Source: Pseudomonas bohemica (GTDB taxonomy: Bacteria; Pseudomonadota; Gammaproteobacteria; Pseudomonadales; Pseudomonadaceae). From it: a stretch of 64,000 nt of DNA. Both the position numbers and the translations under genes were made by a program. The stretch is from the NCBI RefSeq assembly GCF_002934685.1, contig NZ_NKHL01000119.1, positions 113,995-177,994 of the forward strand. The letters run 5' to 3'. The notes below the pieces were generated by a model. The model worked only from the letters and a program-made list of their open reading frames with translations. It did not search any database and was not told where the DNA came from. Below are positions 23,893 to 32,759 of the stretch, in pieces; positions within the stretch are counted from its first letter, which is position 1; each line of letters opens with the position of its first letter.

Positions 23893-26844
23893 ATGAGCCT
23901 CCCCTCGCTGGCTGATCTGCCGGCCGTCCTTCTGCCGTTGGTCACTCGTGCGCAGCAGTCGTTCCGCGCGGCGCTCGCCGCTTCGTCCGATACTGGCCTG
24001 GCCACTTTCGATGCCTGGCCCGCCGAACGTCTGGCCGCTTTCGATCGCATCTGCGCGGCCAGCGATTTCGTCGCCGATCAGATCGTGCGCGACCCGCAGA
24101 TGCTGCTCGATCTCGCCGCATCGGGCGAGCTGGAACGCAGCTTTACGGCCGGTGAGTTGCGTGAGCACATCGCCAATGCGGTTGCCCAAGCGACTACCGA
24201 CGATGAACTGGGGCGTAATCTACGTCGTCAACGGACACGTCAGCAAGTCCGAATTATCTGGCGCGACCTCTCACGTCGGGCGGATCTGGTCGAAACCTGC
24301 CGTGACCTTTCCGACATGGCTGATGGCAGTATCGACCTTGCTTATCGCTGGTTGTACGAGCGGCATTGCCAGCAATTCGGCACGCCAACCGGGCGCCGCA
24401 GCGGCGAGCAGCAGCAAATGGTCATCCTCGGAATGGGCAAGCTGGGCGCAGTCGAACTGAACCTGTCCTCCGATATCGATCTGATTTTCGCTTACCCCGA
24501 AGGCGGCGAAACACAGGGCGTGAAGCGAGCGCTGGACAACCAGGAATTCTTCATTCGTCTCGGCCAGCGGCTGATTAAAGCTCTGGACCCGGTGACTGTC
24601 GATGGGTTCGTCTTCCGCGTCGACATGCGCCTGCGGCCTTACGGTTCATCCGGGGCCCTGGTGCTCAGCTTCAACGCGCTGGAGCAGTATTACCAGGATC
24701 AGGGCCGCGACTGGGAACGCTACGCCATGATCAAGGCGCGGGTGGTGGGCGGCGATCAGGCCAAGGGCGCCGAGCTGTTAGAGATGCTGCGACCGTTTGT
24801 CTATCGACGTTACCTGGATTTTTCCGCGATCGAAGCGCTGCGCACCATGAAGCAGCTGATTCAGCAGGAAGTCCGCCGCAAAGGCATGGCGGCAAACATC
24901 AAACTGGGCTCGGGCGGCATCCGTGAAGTGGAATTCATCGCCCAGGCTTTTCAACTGATTCATGGCGGCCGCGACCTGAGCCTGCAACAGCGACCATTGC
25001 TCAAGGTGCTGCGCACGCTCGAAGGGCAGGGCTATCTGCCAGCGGCGGTCATCACCGAACTGCGCGAAGGTTATGAATTCCTGCGCTACACCGAGCATGC
25101 CATTCAGGCGATTGCCGACCGGCAGACCCAGATGTTGCCCGAAGATGCGCTGGATCAGGCGCGCATCGCATTGATCATGGGTTTTGCCGACTGGGACGCC
25201 TTCCACGAGAAGTTGATGTACTGGCGCGGCCGAGTTGACTGGCATTTCCGGCAGGTCATCGCGGACCCCGATGAGGAAGAGGGTCAGGAGGACGGCGGCG
25301 AAGAGATTGTCGGCGGCGAATGGTTGCCGCTGTGGGAAGAATCGCAAAACGAAGAAAGCGCCTGTCTTCAGCTGCAGGGAGGCGGATTCGCCGATGCGCC
25401 GAAAGCGCTGAAACATCTGAGCAACCTGCGTAACAGCTCCCAGCTGCGCTCGATGCAGCGTCTTGGGCGGGAACGGCTCGACGCGTTCATTCCGCGTTTG
25501 CTCGCCCAAGCGGTCGAACACGACAATCCCGATCTGGTTCTCGAACGCGTGCTGCCTCTGGTCGAAGCAGTGGCGCGGCGTTCGGCTTATCTGGTGCTGC
25601 TGACGGAAAACCCCGGCGCGCTACGACGCTTGCTCACCCTGTGCGCGGCCAGCCCCTGGATTGCCGAGCAGATCGCCCGCTTCCCGCTCTTGCTCGATGA
25701 GCTGCTCAACGAGGGACGCTTGTTCAGCCCGCCGCAGGCGCCTGAGCTGGCGGCCGAGTTGCGCGAGCGACTGACGCGGATCCCTGAAGACGATCTGGAG
25801 CAGCAGATGGAAGCACTGCGCCACTTCAAACTGGCGCATCGCCTGCGTGTCGCGGCTTCGGAAATCACCGGCAGCCTGCCACTGATGAAAGTCAGCGATT
25901 ACCTGACCTGGCTGGCCGAGGCGATTCTCGAGCAGGTGCTGGCGCTGGCCTGGCGGCATACCGTTGCCCGTCATGGGGCGCCGCGCCGTCCCGATGGTAC
26001 GTTGTGTGATCCGGGATTCGTGATAGTCGGTTACGGGAAAGTCGGCGGCATAGAACTGGGGCATGGTTCGGACCTGGATCTGGTGTTCATTCATGACGGC
26101 GATCCGCAGGCCGAGACCGATGGCGCCAAACCGATCGACGGCGCGCAGTTCTTCACCCGGCTTGGGCAGCGGATCATTCACCTGATCACCACGCAGACCA
26201 ACTCCGGCCAGCTGTATGAAGTGGACATGCGTCTACGACCCTCCGGTGCGTCGGGCCTGCTGGTCAGTTCGCTGGGTGCGTTTTCGCGTTATCAGGAGAA
26301 CGAAGCCTGGACCTGGGAGCATCAGGCTTTGGTGCGTGCGCGAGTGCTGGTGGGCAGCGCCGATGTGGGTAAGGGGTTCGAGGCCGTACGCGCTTCAGTG
26401 CTGGGGCGTGCGCGCGATCTGACGCTGTTACGACAGGAAGTCAGCGACATGCGCGCCAAGATGCGCGACAACCTCGGCACTCGGGGCACGGCGGCCGGAA
26501 AGGGTGAAAACGCCTTCGAGCCCACGTCGTCGTTCGATCTCAAGCAGGACGCCGGTGGTATCGTCGATATCGAATTTATGGTGCAATACGCGGCCTTGGC
26601 GTGGTCCAGAGAGCATCCCGCTCTGCTTCGATACACCGATAACATCCGCATTCTCGAGGGTCTGGAAGAGGCAGGTTTGCTACCCGCCGCCGACGCGAGC
26701 CTGTTGCGCGAGGTGTATAAGGCGTACCGTTCCGCCGCTCACCGACAAGCCCTGCAGAAGGATGCGGGCGTGGTCAGCGGCGATCAGTTCGCCAGCGAGC
26801 GGCGTGAAGTGATGCGGATCTGGGGGCAGTTGGGGTTGAGTTGA
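23893..26844 (+). CDS. glnE: Glutamine synthetase adenylyltransferase/deadenylase
   Basis: A 983-residue bifunctional enzyme that attaches AMP to, and removes it from, glutamine synthetase according to nitrogen status. Two nucleotidyltransferase domains are evident. The N-terminal deadenylase has GMGKLGAVELNLSSDIDLIF and the C-terminal adenylylase has GYGKVGGIELGHGSDLDLVF, each with the paired metal-binding aspartates. Arginine-rich MRLRPYGSSG and MRLRPSGASG motifs follow. Length is typical. It is divergent from aceE. Confidence 0.96.
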   Translation: MSLPSLADLPAVLLPLVTRAQQSFRAALAASSDTGLATFDAWPAERLAAFDRICAASDFVADQIVRDPQMLLDLAASGELERSFTAGELREHIANAVAQATTDDELGRNLRRQRTRQQVRIIWRDLSRRADLVETCRDLSDMADGSIDLAYRWLYERHCQQFGTPTGRRSGEQQQMVILGMGKLGAVELNLSSDIDLIFAYPEGGETQGVKRALDNQEFFIRLGQRLIKALDPVTVDGFVFRVDMRLRPYGSSGALVLSFNALEQYYQDQGRDWERYAMIKARVVGGDQAKGAELLEMLRPFVYRRYLDFSAIEALRTMKQLIQQEVRRKGMAANIKLGSGGIREVEFIAQAFQLIHGGRDLSLQQRPLLKVLRTLEGQGYLPAAVITELREGYEFLRYTEHAIQAIADRQTQMLPEDALDQARIALIMGFADWDAFHEKLMYWRGRVDWHFRQVIADPDEEEGQEDGGEEIVGGEWLPLWEESQNEESACLQLQGGGFADAPKALKHLSNLRNSSQLRSMQRLGRERLDAFIPRLLAQAVEHDNPDLVLERVLPLVEAVARRSAYLVLLTENPGALRRLLTLCAASPWIAEQIARFPLLLDELLNEGRLFSPPQAPELAAELRERLTRIPEDDLEQQMEALRHFKLAHRLRVAASEITGSLPLMKVSDYLTWLAEAILEQVLALAWRHTVARHGAPRRPDGTLCDPGFVIVGYGKVGGIELGHGSDLDLVFIHDGDPQAETDGAKPIDGAQFFTRLGQRIIHLITTQTNSGQLYEVDMRLRPSGASGLLVSSLGAFSRYQENEAWTWEHQALVRARVLVGSADVGKGFEAVRASVLGRARDLTLLRQEVSDMRAKMRDNLGTRGTAAGKGENAFEPTSSFDLKQDAGGIVDIEFMVQYAALAWSREHPALLRYTDNIRILEGLEEAGLLPAADASLLREVYKAYRSAAHRQALQKDAGVVSGDQFASERREVMRIWGQLGLS

Positions 26845-26879
26845 TAGATGAAGGAATTTTCATTGAGTCCTCCAGACCC

Positions 26880-26942
26880 TTCGTGAGCAAGCTCACCCCC
26901 ACGGTAGATCGTGAATCCTGCGGGAGCGAGCTTGCTCGCGAA
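26880..26942. repeat. REP doublet between glnE and waaF
   Basis: TTCGTGAGCAAGCTCACCCC (26880-26902) and the inverted CTGCGGGAGCGAGCTTGCTC (26918-26942). The gap also holds the arms CAGGGAGGC (26999-27007) / GCCTCCCTG (27043-27051), directly upstream of waaF and likely in its leader. P. aeruginosa has ilvE in this gap; no trace of it is seen here. Confidence 0.8.
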
Positions 26943-27079
26943 GGGGTCAGTAAAACACTGCAAAGTCCGGATGTTGGCGGGCATATATAAAGCTATGACA
27001 GGGAGGCGTCAGGCTGTGTGCAAGCACCACGCAGTCTGATGGGCCTCCCTGCTCGTTTCTGGTCGTTTTTGGATTGAGC

Positions 27080-28114
27080 ATGAGAATTCTGATCGTAGGG
27101 CCCAGCTGGGTCGGTGACATGGTGATGGCGCAGACGCTGTTCCAGTGCCTGAAGCAGCGTCACCCGCAATGCGAGATCGATGTCCTGGCCCCCGAGTGGA
27201 GCCGGCCGATCCTTGAGCGTATGCCCGAGGTGCGCAAGGCCTTGAGCTTTCCGCTCGGTCACGGCGCCCTTGAACTGGCGACTCGCCGGCGCATCGGTAA
27301 ATCGCTCAAGGGCCAGTACGACCAGGCGATTCTGCTGCCCAATTCCCTGAAGTCGGCGTTGGTGCCGTTCTTCGCCGGCATCCCGAAACGCACCGGCTGG
27401 CGTGGCGAATTCCGCTATGGCCTGCTCAACGACGTGCGCACGCTGGATAAACAGAAATACCCGTTGATGATCGAGCGCTTCATGGCGCTGGCCTACGAGA
27501 GGGACGCTGAACTGCTGCGTCCTTATCCTAAACCGAGCCTGCAAATCGAAACCGCCAGCCGCGATGCCGCGCTTGCCAAGTTCGGGCTGAGCCTTGATCG
27601 GCCAGTCCTGGCGTTGTGCCCTGGCGCAGAATTCGGCGAGTCCAAACGCTGGCCGTCCGAGCACTATGCCAGGGTCGCCGAAGCGAAGATCCGCGAGGGT
27701 TGGCAGGTCTGGCTGTTCGGTTCGAAGAACGATCATGCGGTTGGTGAAAGCATCCGCGAACGTTTGATTCCCGGCCTGCGTGAAGAGTCGACCAATCTGA
27801 GCGGCGGCACTTCCCTGGCCGAAGCCATCGACCTGTTGTCGTGCGCCGATGCCGTGGTCTCCAACGATTCCGGGCTGATGCACGTCGCCGCTGCGCTAAA
27901 TCGTCCGCTGGTCGCGGTCTACGGCTCTACCTCGCCGGGCTTCACACCGCCGCTGGCCGATCAGGTCGAGATCGTGCAATTGGGCATCGAATGCAGCCCC
28001 TGCTTTGATCGCACCTGCCGTTTCGGCCACTACAACTGCCTGCGTCTGCTGGAGCCGGATTCGGTGATCCAGGCCTTGAGGCAGCTGGGCGGCACGCCGG
28101 TAGAGGTCGCCTGA
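27080..28114 (+). CDS. waaF: ADP-heptose:LPS heptosyltransferase II
   Basis: A 344-residue GT9 glycosyltransferase that adds the second L-glycero-D-manno-heptose to the LPS inner core on the cytoplasmic face. MRILIVGPSWVGDMVMAQ is the typical N-terminus; CPGAEFGESKRWP and SNDSGLMHVAAAL are the conserved ADP-heptose-binding segments. A TTG two codons upstream (27074) is in frame, but the ATG at 27080 is preferred. It begins a tightly packed run waaF-waaC-waaG-waaP-wapP. Confidence 0.95.
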   Translation: MRILIVGPSWVGDMVMAQTLFQCLKQRHPQCEIDVLAPEWSRPILERMPEVRKALSFPLGHGALELATRRRIGKSLKGQYDQAILLPNSLKSALVPFFAGIPKRTGWRGEFRYGLLNDVRTLDKQKYPLMIERFMALAYERDAELLRPYPKPSLQIETASRDAALAKFGLSLDRPVLALCPGAEFGESKRWPSEHYARVAEAKIREGWQVWLFGSKNDHAVGESIRERLIPGLREESTNLSGGTSLAEAIDLLSCADAVVSNDSGLMHVAAALNRPLVAVYGSTSPGFTPPLADQVEIVQLGIECSPCFDRTCRFGHYNCLRLLEPDSVIQALRQLGGTPVEVA

Positions 28115-28115
28115 C

Positions 28116-29180
28116 TTGCGGGTACTGCTGATCAAGACCTCGTCGCTGGGTGACGTCATTCATACCCTGCCTGCGCTGACCGATGCCGCTCGCGCGGTAC
28201 CCGGCATTCAGTTCGACTGGGTGGTGGAAGAAGGCTTCGCGGAAATCCCGACCTGGCATCCCGCGGTGTCCGGGGTGATTCCGGTGGCTATCCGTCGCTG
28301 GCGCAAAAACCTCTGGCAGACCTTCAGGAATGGCCAGTGGCGCCAGTTCAAACAGCGGCTGCGCGACACTCATTACGATCTGGTCATCGACGCTCAGGGC
28401 CTGCTGAAAAGTGCCTGGCTGACGCGTTATGTCAAAGCGCCTGTCGTCGGTCTGGACAAAAACTCTGCACGTGAGCCTCTGGCTGCGCGCTTTTATGATC
28501 GGACCTACCCCGTGGCCCGTGGGCAGCACGCGGTCGAGCGCCTGCGTCAGCTATTCGCGCAAGCACTGGGCTACCAAATACCTGCGGGCCTTGGCGATTA
28601 CGGGCTTGATCGTAGCCGACTGCTGAACGCCGAAAGCGACACGCCGTTCGTGCTGTTTTTGCACGGCACCACCTGGGACACCAAGCACTGGCCGGAGCTT
28701 TACTGGCGTCAGCTGGCCGAACGCATGATCGGGCAAGGGCTGGAGGTGCATCTGCCGTGGGGCAATCCGGCAGAAAAGGCCCGCGCCGAGCGTATCGCCG
28801 AGGGCCTTGATAAAGCCGTCGTGCTCCCCAAACTCAATCTGGCCGGCGTCGCCAAAGTGCTGGCTGGCGCGCAAGGCTGCGTGGCCGTGGACACAGGCCT
28901 TGGGCATCTGGCGGCGGCGCTGGACGTGCCGACCCTGTCGTTGTTCGGCCCCACCAATCCTGGCCTGACCGGCGCTTATGGCAAGTCGCAAGTCCATCTG
29001 GCGGGCGACTATCCGGCCTGTGCGCCATGCCTGCAAAAGAAATGCACCTATCGACCGACGGCTGAAGATCAGCGTCAGTTCGATACCGAACGCGAGTGGC
29101 CGATGTGCTTCACTCGCCTGAATCCCGAGCGAGTAGCGAGCCAGTTGGGTTCGCTGTTGCTGGCAAAGGAACATCCGTGA
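28116..29180 (+). CDS. waaC: LPS heptosyltransferase I
   Basis: A 354-residue GT9 enzyme that adds the first heptose to Kdo. The N-terminus MRVLLIKTSSLGDVIHTLPAL and the C-terminal VDTGLGHLAAALDVPTLSLFGPT are characteristic. The start codon is TTG at 28116, one base after the waaF stop, which may limit initiation and couple it to waaF. Its stop overlaps the waaG ATG. Confidence 0.94.
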   Translation: MRVLLIKTSSLGDVIHTLPALTDAARAVPGIQFDWVVEEGFAEIPTWHPAVSGVIPVAIRRWRKNLWQTFRNGQWRQFKQRLRDTHYDLVIDAQGLLKSAWLTRYVKAPVVGLDKNSAREPLAARFYDRTYPVARGQHAVERLRQLFAQALGYQIPAGLGDYGLDRSRLLNAESDTPFVLFLHGTTWDTKHWPELYWRQLAERMIGQGLEVHLPWGNPAEKARAERIAEGLDKAVVLPKLNLAGVAKVLAGAQGCVAVDTGLGHLAAALDVPTLSLFGPTNPGLTGAYGKSQVHLAGDYPACAPCLQKKCTYRPTAEDQRQFDTEREWPMCFTRLNPERVASQLGSLLLAKEHP

Positions 29181-30304
29181 TGCAACTGGCCTTCGTGCTT
29201 TATAAATACTTTCCCTTCGGTGGCCTGCAGCGCGATTTCATGCGCATCGCCCTGGAATGTCAGCAACGCGGTCACACCATCCGCGTCTACACCCTGATCT
29301 GGGAAGGCGACGTGCCGCCTGGCTTCGAAGTGCTGGTGGCGCCGGTCAAGGCGATCTTCAACCATCGACGCAACGAAAAACTCACCGACTGGATGAACGC
29401 CGACCTGGCCAAACGCCCGGTGGATCGTCTGATCGGTTTCAACAAAATGCCCGGCCTGGACGTGTATTACGCCGCCGATGGCTGCTTCGAAGACAAGGCG
29501 CAAACCCTGCGTCACGGCCTGTACAAGCATTGGGGCCGCTATCGCCACTTCGCCGCTTACGAGCGCGCGGTGTTCGCCAGGGATGCGAAAACCGAAGTGC
29601 TGATGATCTCCGAAGTGCAGCAGCCGCTGTTCATCAAGCATTACGATACGCCGCTTGAGCGCTTCCATCTGCTGCCGCCGGGGATTTCCCAGGATCGTCG
29701 CGCGCCGGAGAACGCCGCCGAGATTCGTGCCGAGTTCCGTCGCGAGTTCAAGCTGGGCGATGACGACCTGCTGCTGGTGCAGATCGGTTCCGGCTTCAAG
29801 ACCAAGGGCGTCGACCGTAGCCTCAAGGCGCTGGCTGCGCTGCCGTCGGAGCTCAGAAAACGCACGCGGCTGTTTGTCATCGGCCAGGACGATCCCAAGG
29901 TGTTCCAGCTGCAAAGCACAGCGCTGGGACTGAGCGACAACGTCACCTTCATGAAAGGCCGCAGCGACATCCCGCGTTTCCTGTTGGGTGCTGATCTGTT
30001 GATTCACCCGGCCTACAACGAGAACACCGGCACCGTGCTGCTCGAAGCATTGGTCGCGGGGCTGCCGGTGCTGGTCAGCGCGGTGTGTGGTTACGCCCAT
30101 TACATCGCCGAGGCCGACAGCGGTCTGGTACTGGATGAGCCGTTCGAGCAGAGCCAGCTCAATCAATTCCTGGCCCGCATGCTCAAGGATGACGCCGCGC
30201 GCGATGTGTGGCGTCGCAATGGGCTGGCATTCGCCGACACGGCTGATCTTTACAGCATGCCGCAGCGCGCTGCGGATGTGATTCTGGCGGAGCACCACGG
30301 ATGA
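29180..30304 (+). CDS. waaG: LPS core UDP-glucose/GalNAc (heptosyl I) transferase WaaG
   Basis: A 374-residue GT4 (GT-B fold) glycosyltransferase acting on HepI of the core; in P. aeruginosa it transfers GalNAc. MQLAFVLYKYFPFGGLQRDF is the acceptor-side glycine loop. HPAYNENTGTVLLEALVAGLPVL is the donor-binding E-x7-E region. The start at 29180 overlaps the waaC stop by one base; an in-frame extension to 29096 lies within waaC and is rejected. The end overlaps waaP by 4 bp. Confidence 0.95.
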   Translation: MQLAFVLYKYFPFGGLQRDFMRIALECQQRGHTIRVYTLIWEGDVPPGFEVLVAPVKAIFNHRRNEKLTDWMNADLAKRPVDRLIGFNKMPGLDVYYAADGCFEDKAQTLRHGLYKHWGRYRHFAAYERAVFARDAKTEVLMISEVQQPLFIKHYDTPLERFHLLPPGISQDRRAPENAAEIRAEFRREFKLGDDDLLLVQIGSGFKTKGVDRSLKALAALPSELRKRTRLFVIGQDDPKVFQLQSTALGLSDNVTFMKGRSDIPRFLLGADLLIHPAYNENTGTVLLEALVAGLPVLVSAVCGYAHYIAEADSGLVLDEPFEQSQLNQFLARMLKDDAARDVWRRNGLAFADTADLYSMPQRAADVILAEHHG

Positions 30305-31107
30305 AATTGATCCTTGCTGAACCCTTCAAGAGCCTCTGGGCCGGACGCGATGCGTTCGAAGCCGTCGAGGCGCTGCAAGGTCAGGTTTATCGCGAACTGG
30401 AAAACCGCCGCACGCTGCGCACTGAAGTCGACGGGCGTGGCTATTTCGTCAAGATTCATCGCGGCATCGGCTGGGGTGAAGTGGCGAAGAACCTGCTCAG
30501 CGCCAAATTGCCGGTGCTCGGTGCAGGACAGGAATGGCAAGCGATCAACCGCCTGCACGAAGTCGGCGTGCCGACCATGACCGCGGTGGCCTATGGCGAG
30601 CGTGGCAACAGTCCGGCGTCGCAACACTCATTCATCGTCACCGAGGAACTGGCGCCGACCGAAAGCCTGGAAGACGTCAGCATCAACTGGCGCAACGAGC
30701 CACCCGAGCCGCGCATGAAGCGGGCGTATATCGCCGAAGTCGCGCGTCTGGTCGGCATGATGCATCGCGCCGGGGTCAACCATCGCGACTGCTACATCTG
30801 CCATTTCCTGCTGCACACCGACACGCCGGTCACGCCCGAGGACTTCAAGCTTTCGGTGATCGACCTGCACCGCGCCCAGACCCGCCCGGCGATCACCATG
30901 CGCTGGCGCAACAAGGACCTGGCCGCGCTGTATTTTTCGGCGATGGATATCGGACTGACCCGTCGCGACAAGCTGCGCTTCCTCAAGGGTTACTTTCAGC
31001 AGCCGCTGCGGCAGATTCTCGCCGAAGAATCGGCATTGCTCAGTTGGCTCGAAGCCAAGGCCGAGAAGCTCTATCAGCGCAAACTGCGCTATGGGGATGC
31101 GCTCTGA
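30301..31107 (+). CDS. waaP: LPS core heptose I kinase WaaP
   Basis: A 268-residue kinase-fold enzyme that phosphorylates O-4 of HepI, a modification essential for outer-membrane integrity in P. aeruginosa. The nucleotide lysine K51 (YFVKIH), catalytic D163 in HRDCYICHFLL and metal-binding D188 in VIDLHRA are present. ATGA overlaps join it to waaG and to the next gene. Confidence 0.95.
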   Translation: MKLILAEPFKSLWAGRDAFEAVEALQGQVYRELENRRTLRTEVDGRGYFVKIHRGIGWGEVAKNLLSAKLPVLGAGQEWQAINRLHEVGVPTMTAVAYGERGNSPASQHSFIVTEELAPTESLEDVSINWRNEPPEPRMKRAYIAEVARLVGMMHRAGVNHRDCYICHFLLHTDTPVTPEDFKLSVIDLHRAQTRPAITMRWRNKDLAALYFSAMDIGLTRRDKLRFLKGYFQQPLRQILAEESALLSWLEAKAEKLYQRKLRYGDAL

Positions 31108-31841
31108 TGGCGGGTTGGAACCTTGAACCGGAATACGCTGCGCTGGCCGATGACTTCGGCTCTCTGGACGCTGTTTTTGCCCTGCAAGGCGAACGCCTGA
31201 CACGCGATCCACTGTCGGAAGTGATTCGCGTCGAGCGCGGCGGGGTGAACTATTACGTCAAGCGCTACGTGGCCGCGGGCAAGGGCCTGCGCCGCTACCT
31301 GGGTCGGCCGCGGGTCAAGTCCGAGTGGCAGAATCTCAAGCGTTTCGCCAAGTGGGGCATCCCGACCGCCGAGGTCGTGGCCTGGGGGCTAGAGCGCAAG
31401 GGCGCCGCTTATGATCGTGGCGCGTTGATCACTCGCGAATTGCCGCGCACCGAGGATTTGTCGGAGCTGGCCCGAACCCATGACGCGCGTCTGAACGACC
31501 GTGCCTGGGTCGATGGCATCAGCCAGCAGGTCGCACACTACACCCGGGCCATGCACGATCATCACTTCACCCATAACGATCTGAAGTGGCGCAATCTGCT
31601 GGTGGATGATCGCTCGACGGTGTTCCTGATCGACTGTCCCAACGGCGCGTTCTGGGTCAGCTTCATGCTGCGCTATCGCATCACCAAGGATCTGGCGTGT
31701 CTGGACAAGGTGGCCAAATATCACCTGTCGGCCACCCAGCGCCTGCGTTTTTATCTGCAATATCGGGGGCGCGAACGCCTGAATGATTCAGACAAAAAGC
31801 GCATTCGGCACATCGTCAGCTTTTTCGAGGGACGCGAATGA
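31107..31841 (+). CDS. wapP: LPS core kinase-like protein WapP
   Basis: A 244-residue kinase-fold protein (PA5008 position). It keeps K52 (YYVKRY), the catalytic loop HNDLKWRNLL (D158, N163) and the metal-binding D176 in LIDCPNG, so it should be an active sugar kinase, probably on core heptose. A much longer frame from 30534 runs through waaP and is an artefact. The start ATG at 31107 overlaps the waaP stop, and the end overlaps the next start by 4 bp. The symbol follows P. aeruginosa usage from memory. Confidence 0.8.
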   Translation: MAGWNLEPEYAALADDFGSLDAVFALQGERLTRDPLSEVIRVERGGVNYYVKRYVAAGKGLRRYLGRPRVKSEWQNLKRFAKWGIPTAEVVAWGLERKGAAYDRGALITRELPRTEDLSELARTHDARLNDRAWVDGISQQVAHYTRAMHDHHFTHNDLKWRNLLVDDRSTVFLIDCPNGAFWVSFMLRYRITKDLACLDKVAKYHLSATQRLRFYLQYRGRERLNDSDKKRIRHIVSFFEGRE

Positions 31842-32593
31842 GTGTTTTCATCGCTGAAACCGACCGCGCCCTGCTGGAGCGTCACGGTCTGGCGGATTTC
31901 GACTCGCTGTGGGACGTGGAACTCGACGCGGTCGACGAGCCCAACACCGGGCGCGGCGGCTGGAGCAGCGTGTTTCGCCTGGAGCTTGACGGTTCGGGCT
32001 ATTACCTCAAGCGCCAGAGCAACTACCTGACTCGCACCTTGCATCATCCGCTGGGCGAACCTTCGTTCTCCCGCGAGTTTCGCAACATCAGCCTGTACCG
32101 GAAACTCGGGATTCCGGCGCTGCACGCGGTGTTCTATGGCGAGAAGAAGGTCGAGGGCGAGCGCAGGGCGATCCTGATGACTCGCGCGCTGGATGGCTGG
32201 ACCGATCTGGACACTTTGCTGTTGCAGTGGGGCGAGCTGTCTGCCACGCGGCGCCTGGCCATTCTGCAGGCCTGCGGGCAACTGGCGCGCACGCTGCACA
32301 AGGCCGGGCAGGTGCATGGCTGTTTCTATCCCAAGCACATTTTTCTCAAGGCGAAGGGCGGCGCGTATCAGGCCCAATTGATCGACCTTGAGAAAACCCG
32401 CAAATCGATCTTCGGCCAGCGCGACCGGGTCAAGGACATCGAACCGCTGCTGCGCCGCGCGCCGGTATGGAACGAAGCGGAAATCCGCGAACTGCTCGCG
32501 GCCTATTTGCAGGCGCCGGGCGACAGTGGTCTGGTTGATGCGTGGTGGCAGCGCTTGGCCAGGCGTGGGAGTCATAAGCGCAGCAATCGATAA
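31838..32593 (+). CDS. InaA-like LPS kinase-fold protein, catalytic Asp replaced
   Basis: A 251-residue member of the InaA/LPS-kinase group (PA5007 position). The nucleotide lysine (YYLKRQ, K58) and metal-binding D183 (LIDLEK) are present. In the catalytic loop HGCFYPKHIFL the aspartate is a cysteine (C162), while the histidine at the metal-binding asparagine position (H167) is as in WaaP. It may be a pseudokinase or use altered chemistry. It overlaps wapP by 4 bp, and a 166-bp gap with REP elements follows. Confidence 0.85.
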   Translation: MSVFIAETDRALLERHGLADFDSLWDVELDAVDEPNTGRGGWSSVFRLELDGSGYYLKRQSNYLTRTLHHPLGEPSFSREFRNISLYRKLGIPALHAVFYGEKKVEGERRAILMTRALDGWTDLDTLLLQWGELSATRRLAILQACGQLARTLHKAGQVHGCFYPKHIFLKAKGGAYQAQLIDLEKTRKSIFGQRDRVKDIEPLLRRAPVWNEAEIRELLAAYLQAPGDSGLVDAWWQRLARRGSHKRSNR

Positions 32594-32616
32594 GCATGAT
32601 TTAAGTGGATACAGAC

Positions 32617-32708
32617 CTGTGGGGTGAGCTTGCTTACGAAGGGTGCAGTACACCCAACCCATTTGCTGTGCAGAACTACCGTCTTCGTGAGCAAGCTCAC
32701 TCCCACAG
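32617..32708. repeat. REP doublet inside the LPS kinase cluster
   Basis: CTGTGGGGTGAGCTTGCTTA (32617-32640) and inverted TTCGTGAGCAAGCTCACTCC (32684-32708). It separates the overlapping waa operon from the next kinase gene. Confidence 0.85.
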
Positions 32709-32759
32709 GTAACTTGTACCTGTCAGATCACGGATCCAGTTGAATGAAAGAGGGCGCTG

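Noticed and set aside
30534..31841. 435-residue frame covering waaP and wapP
   Set aside because: Its first 190 residues are an out-of-frame reading of waaP. The true protein starts at 31107 in an ATGA overlap.
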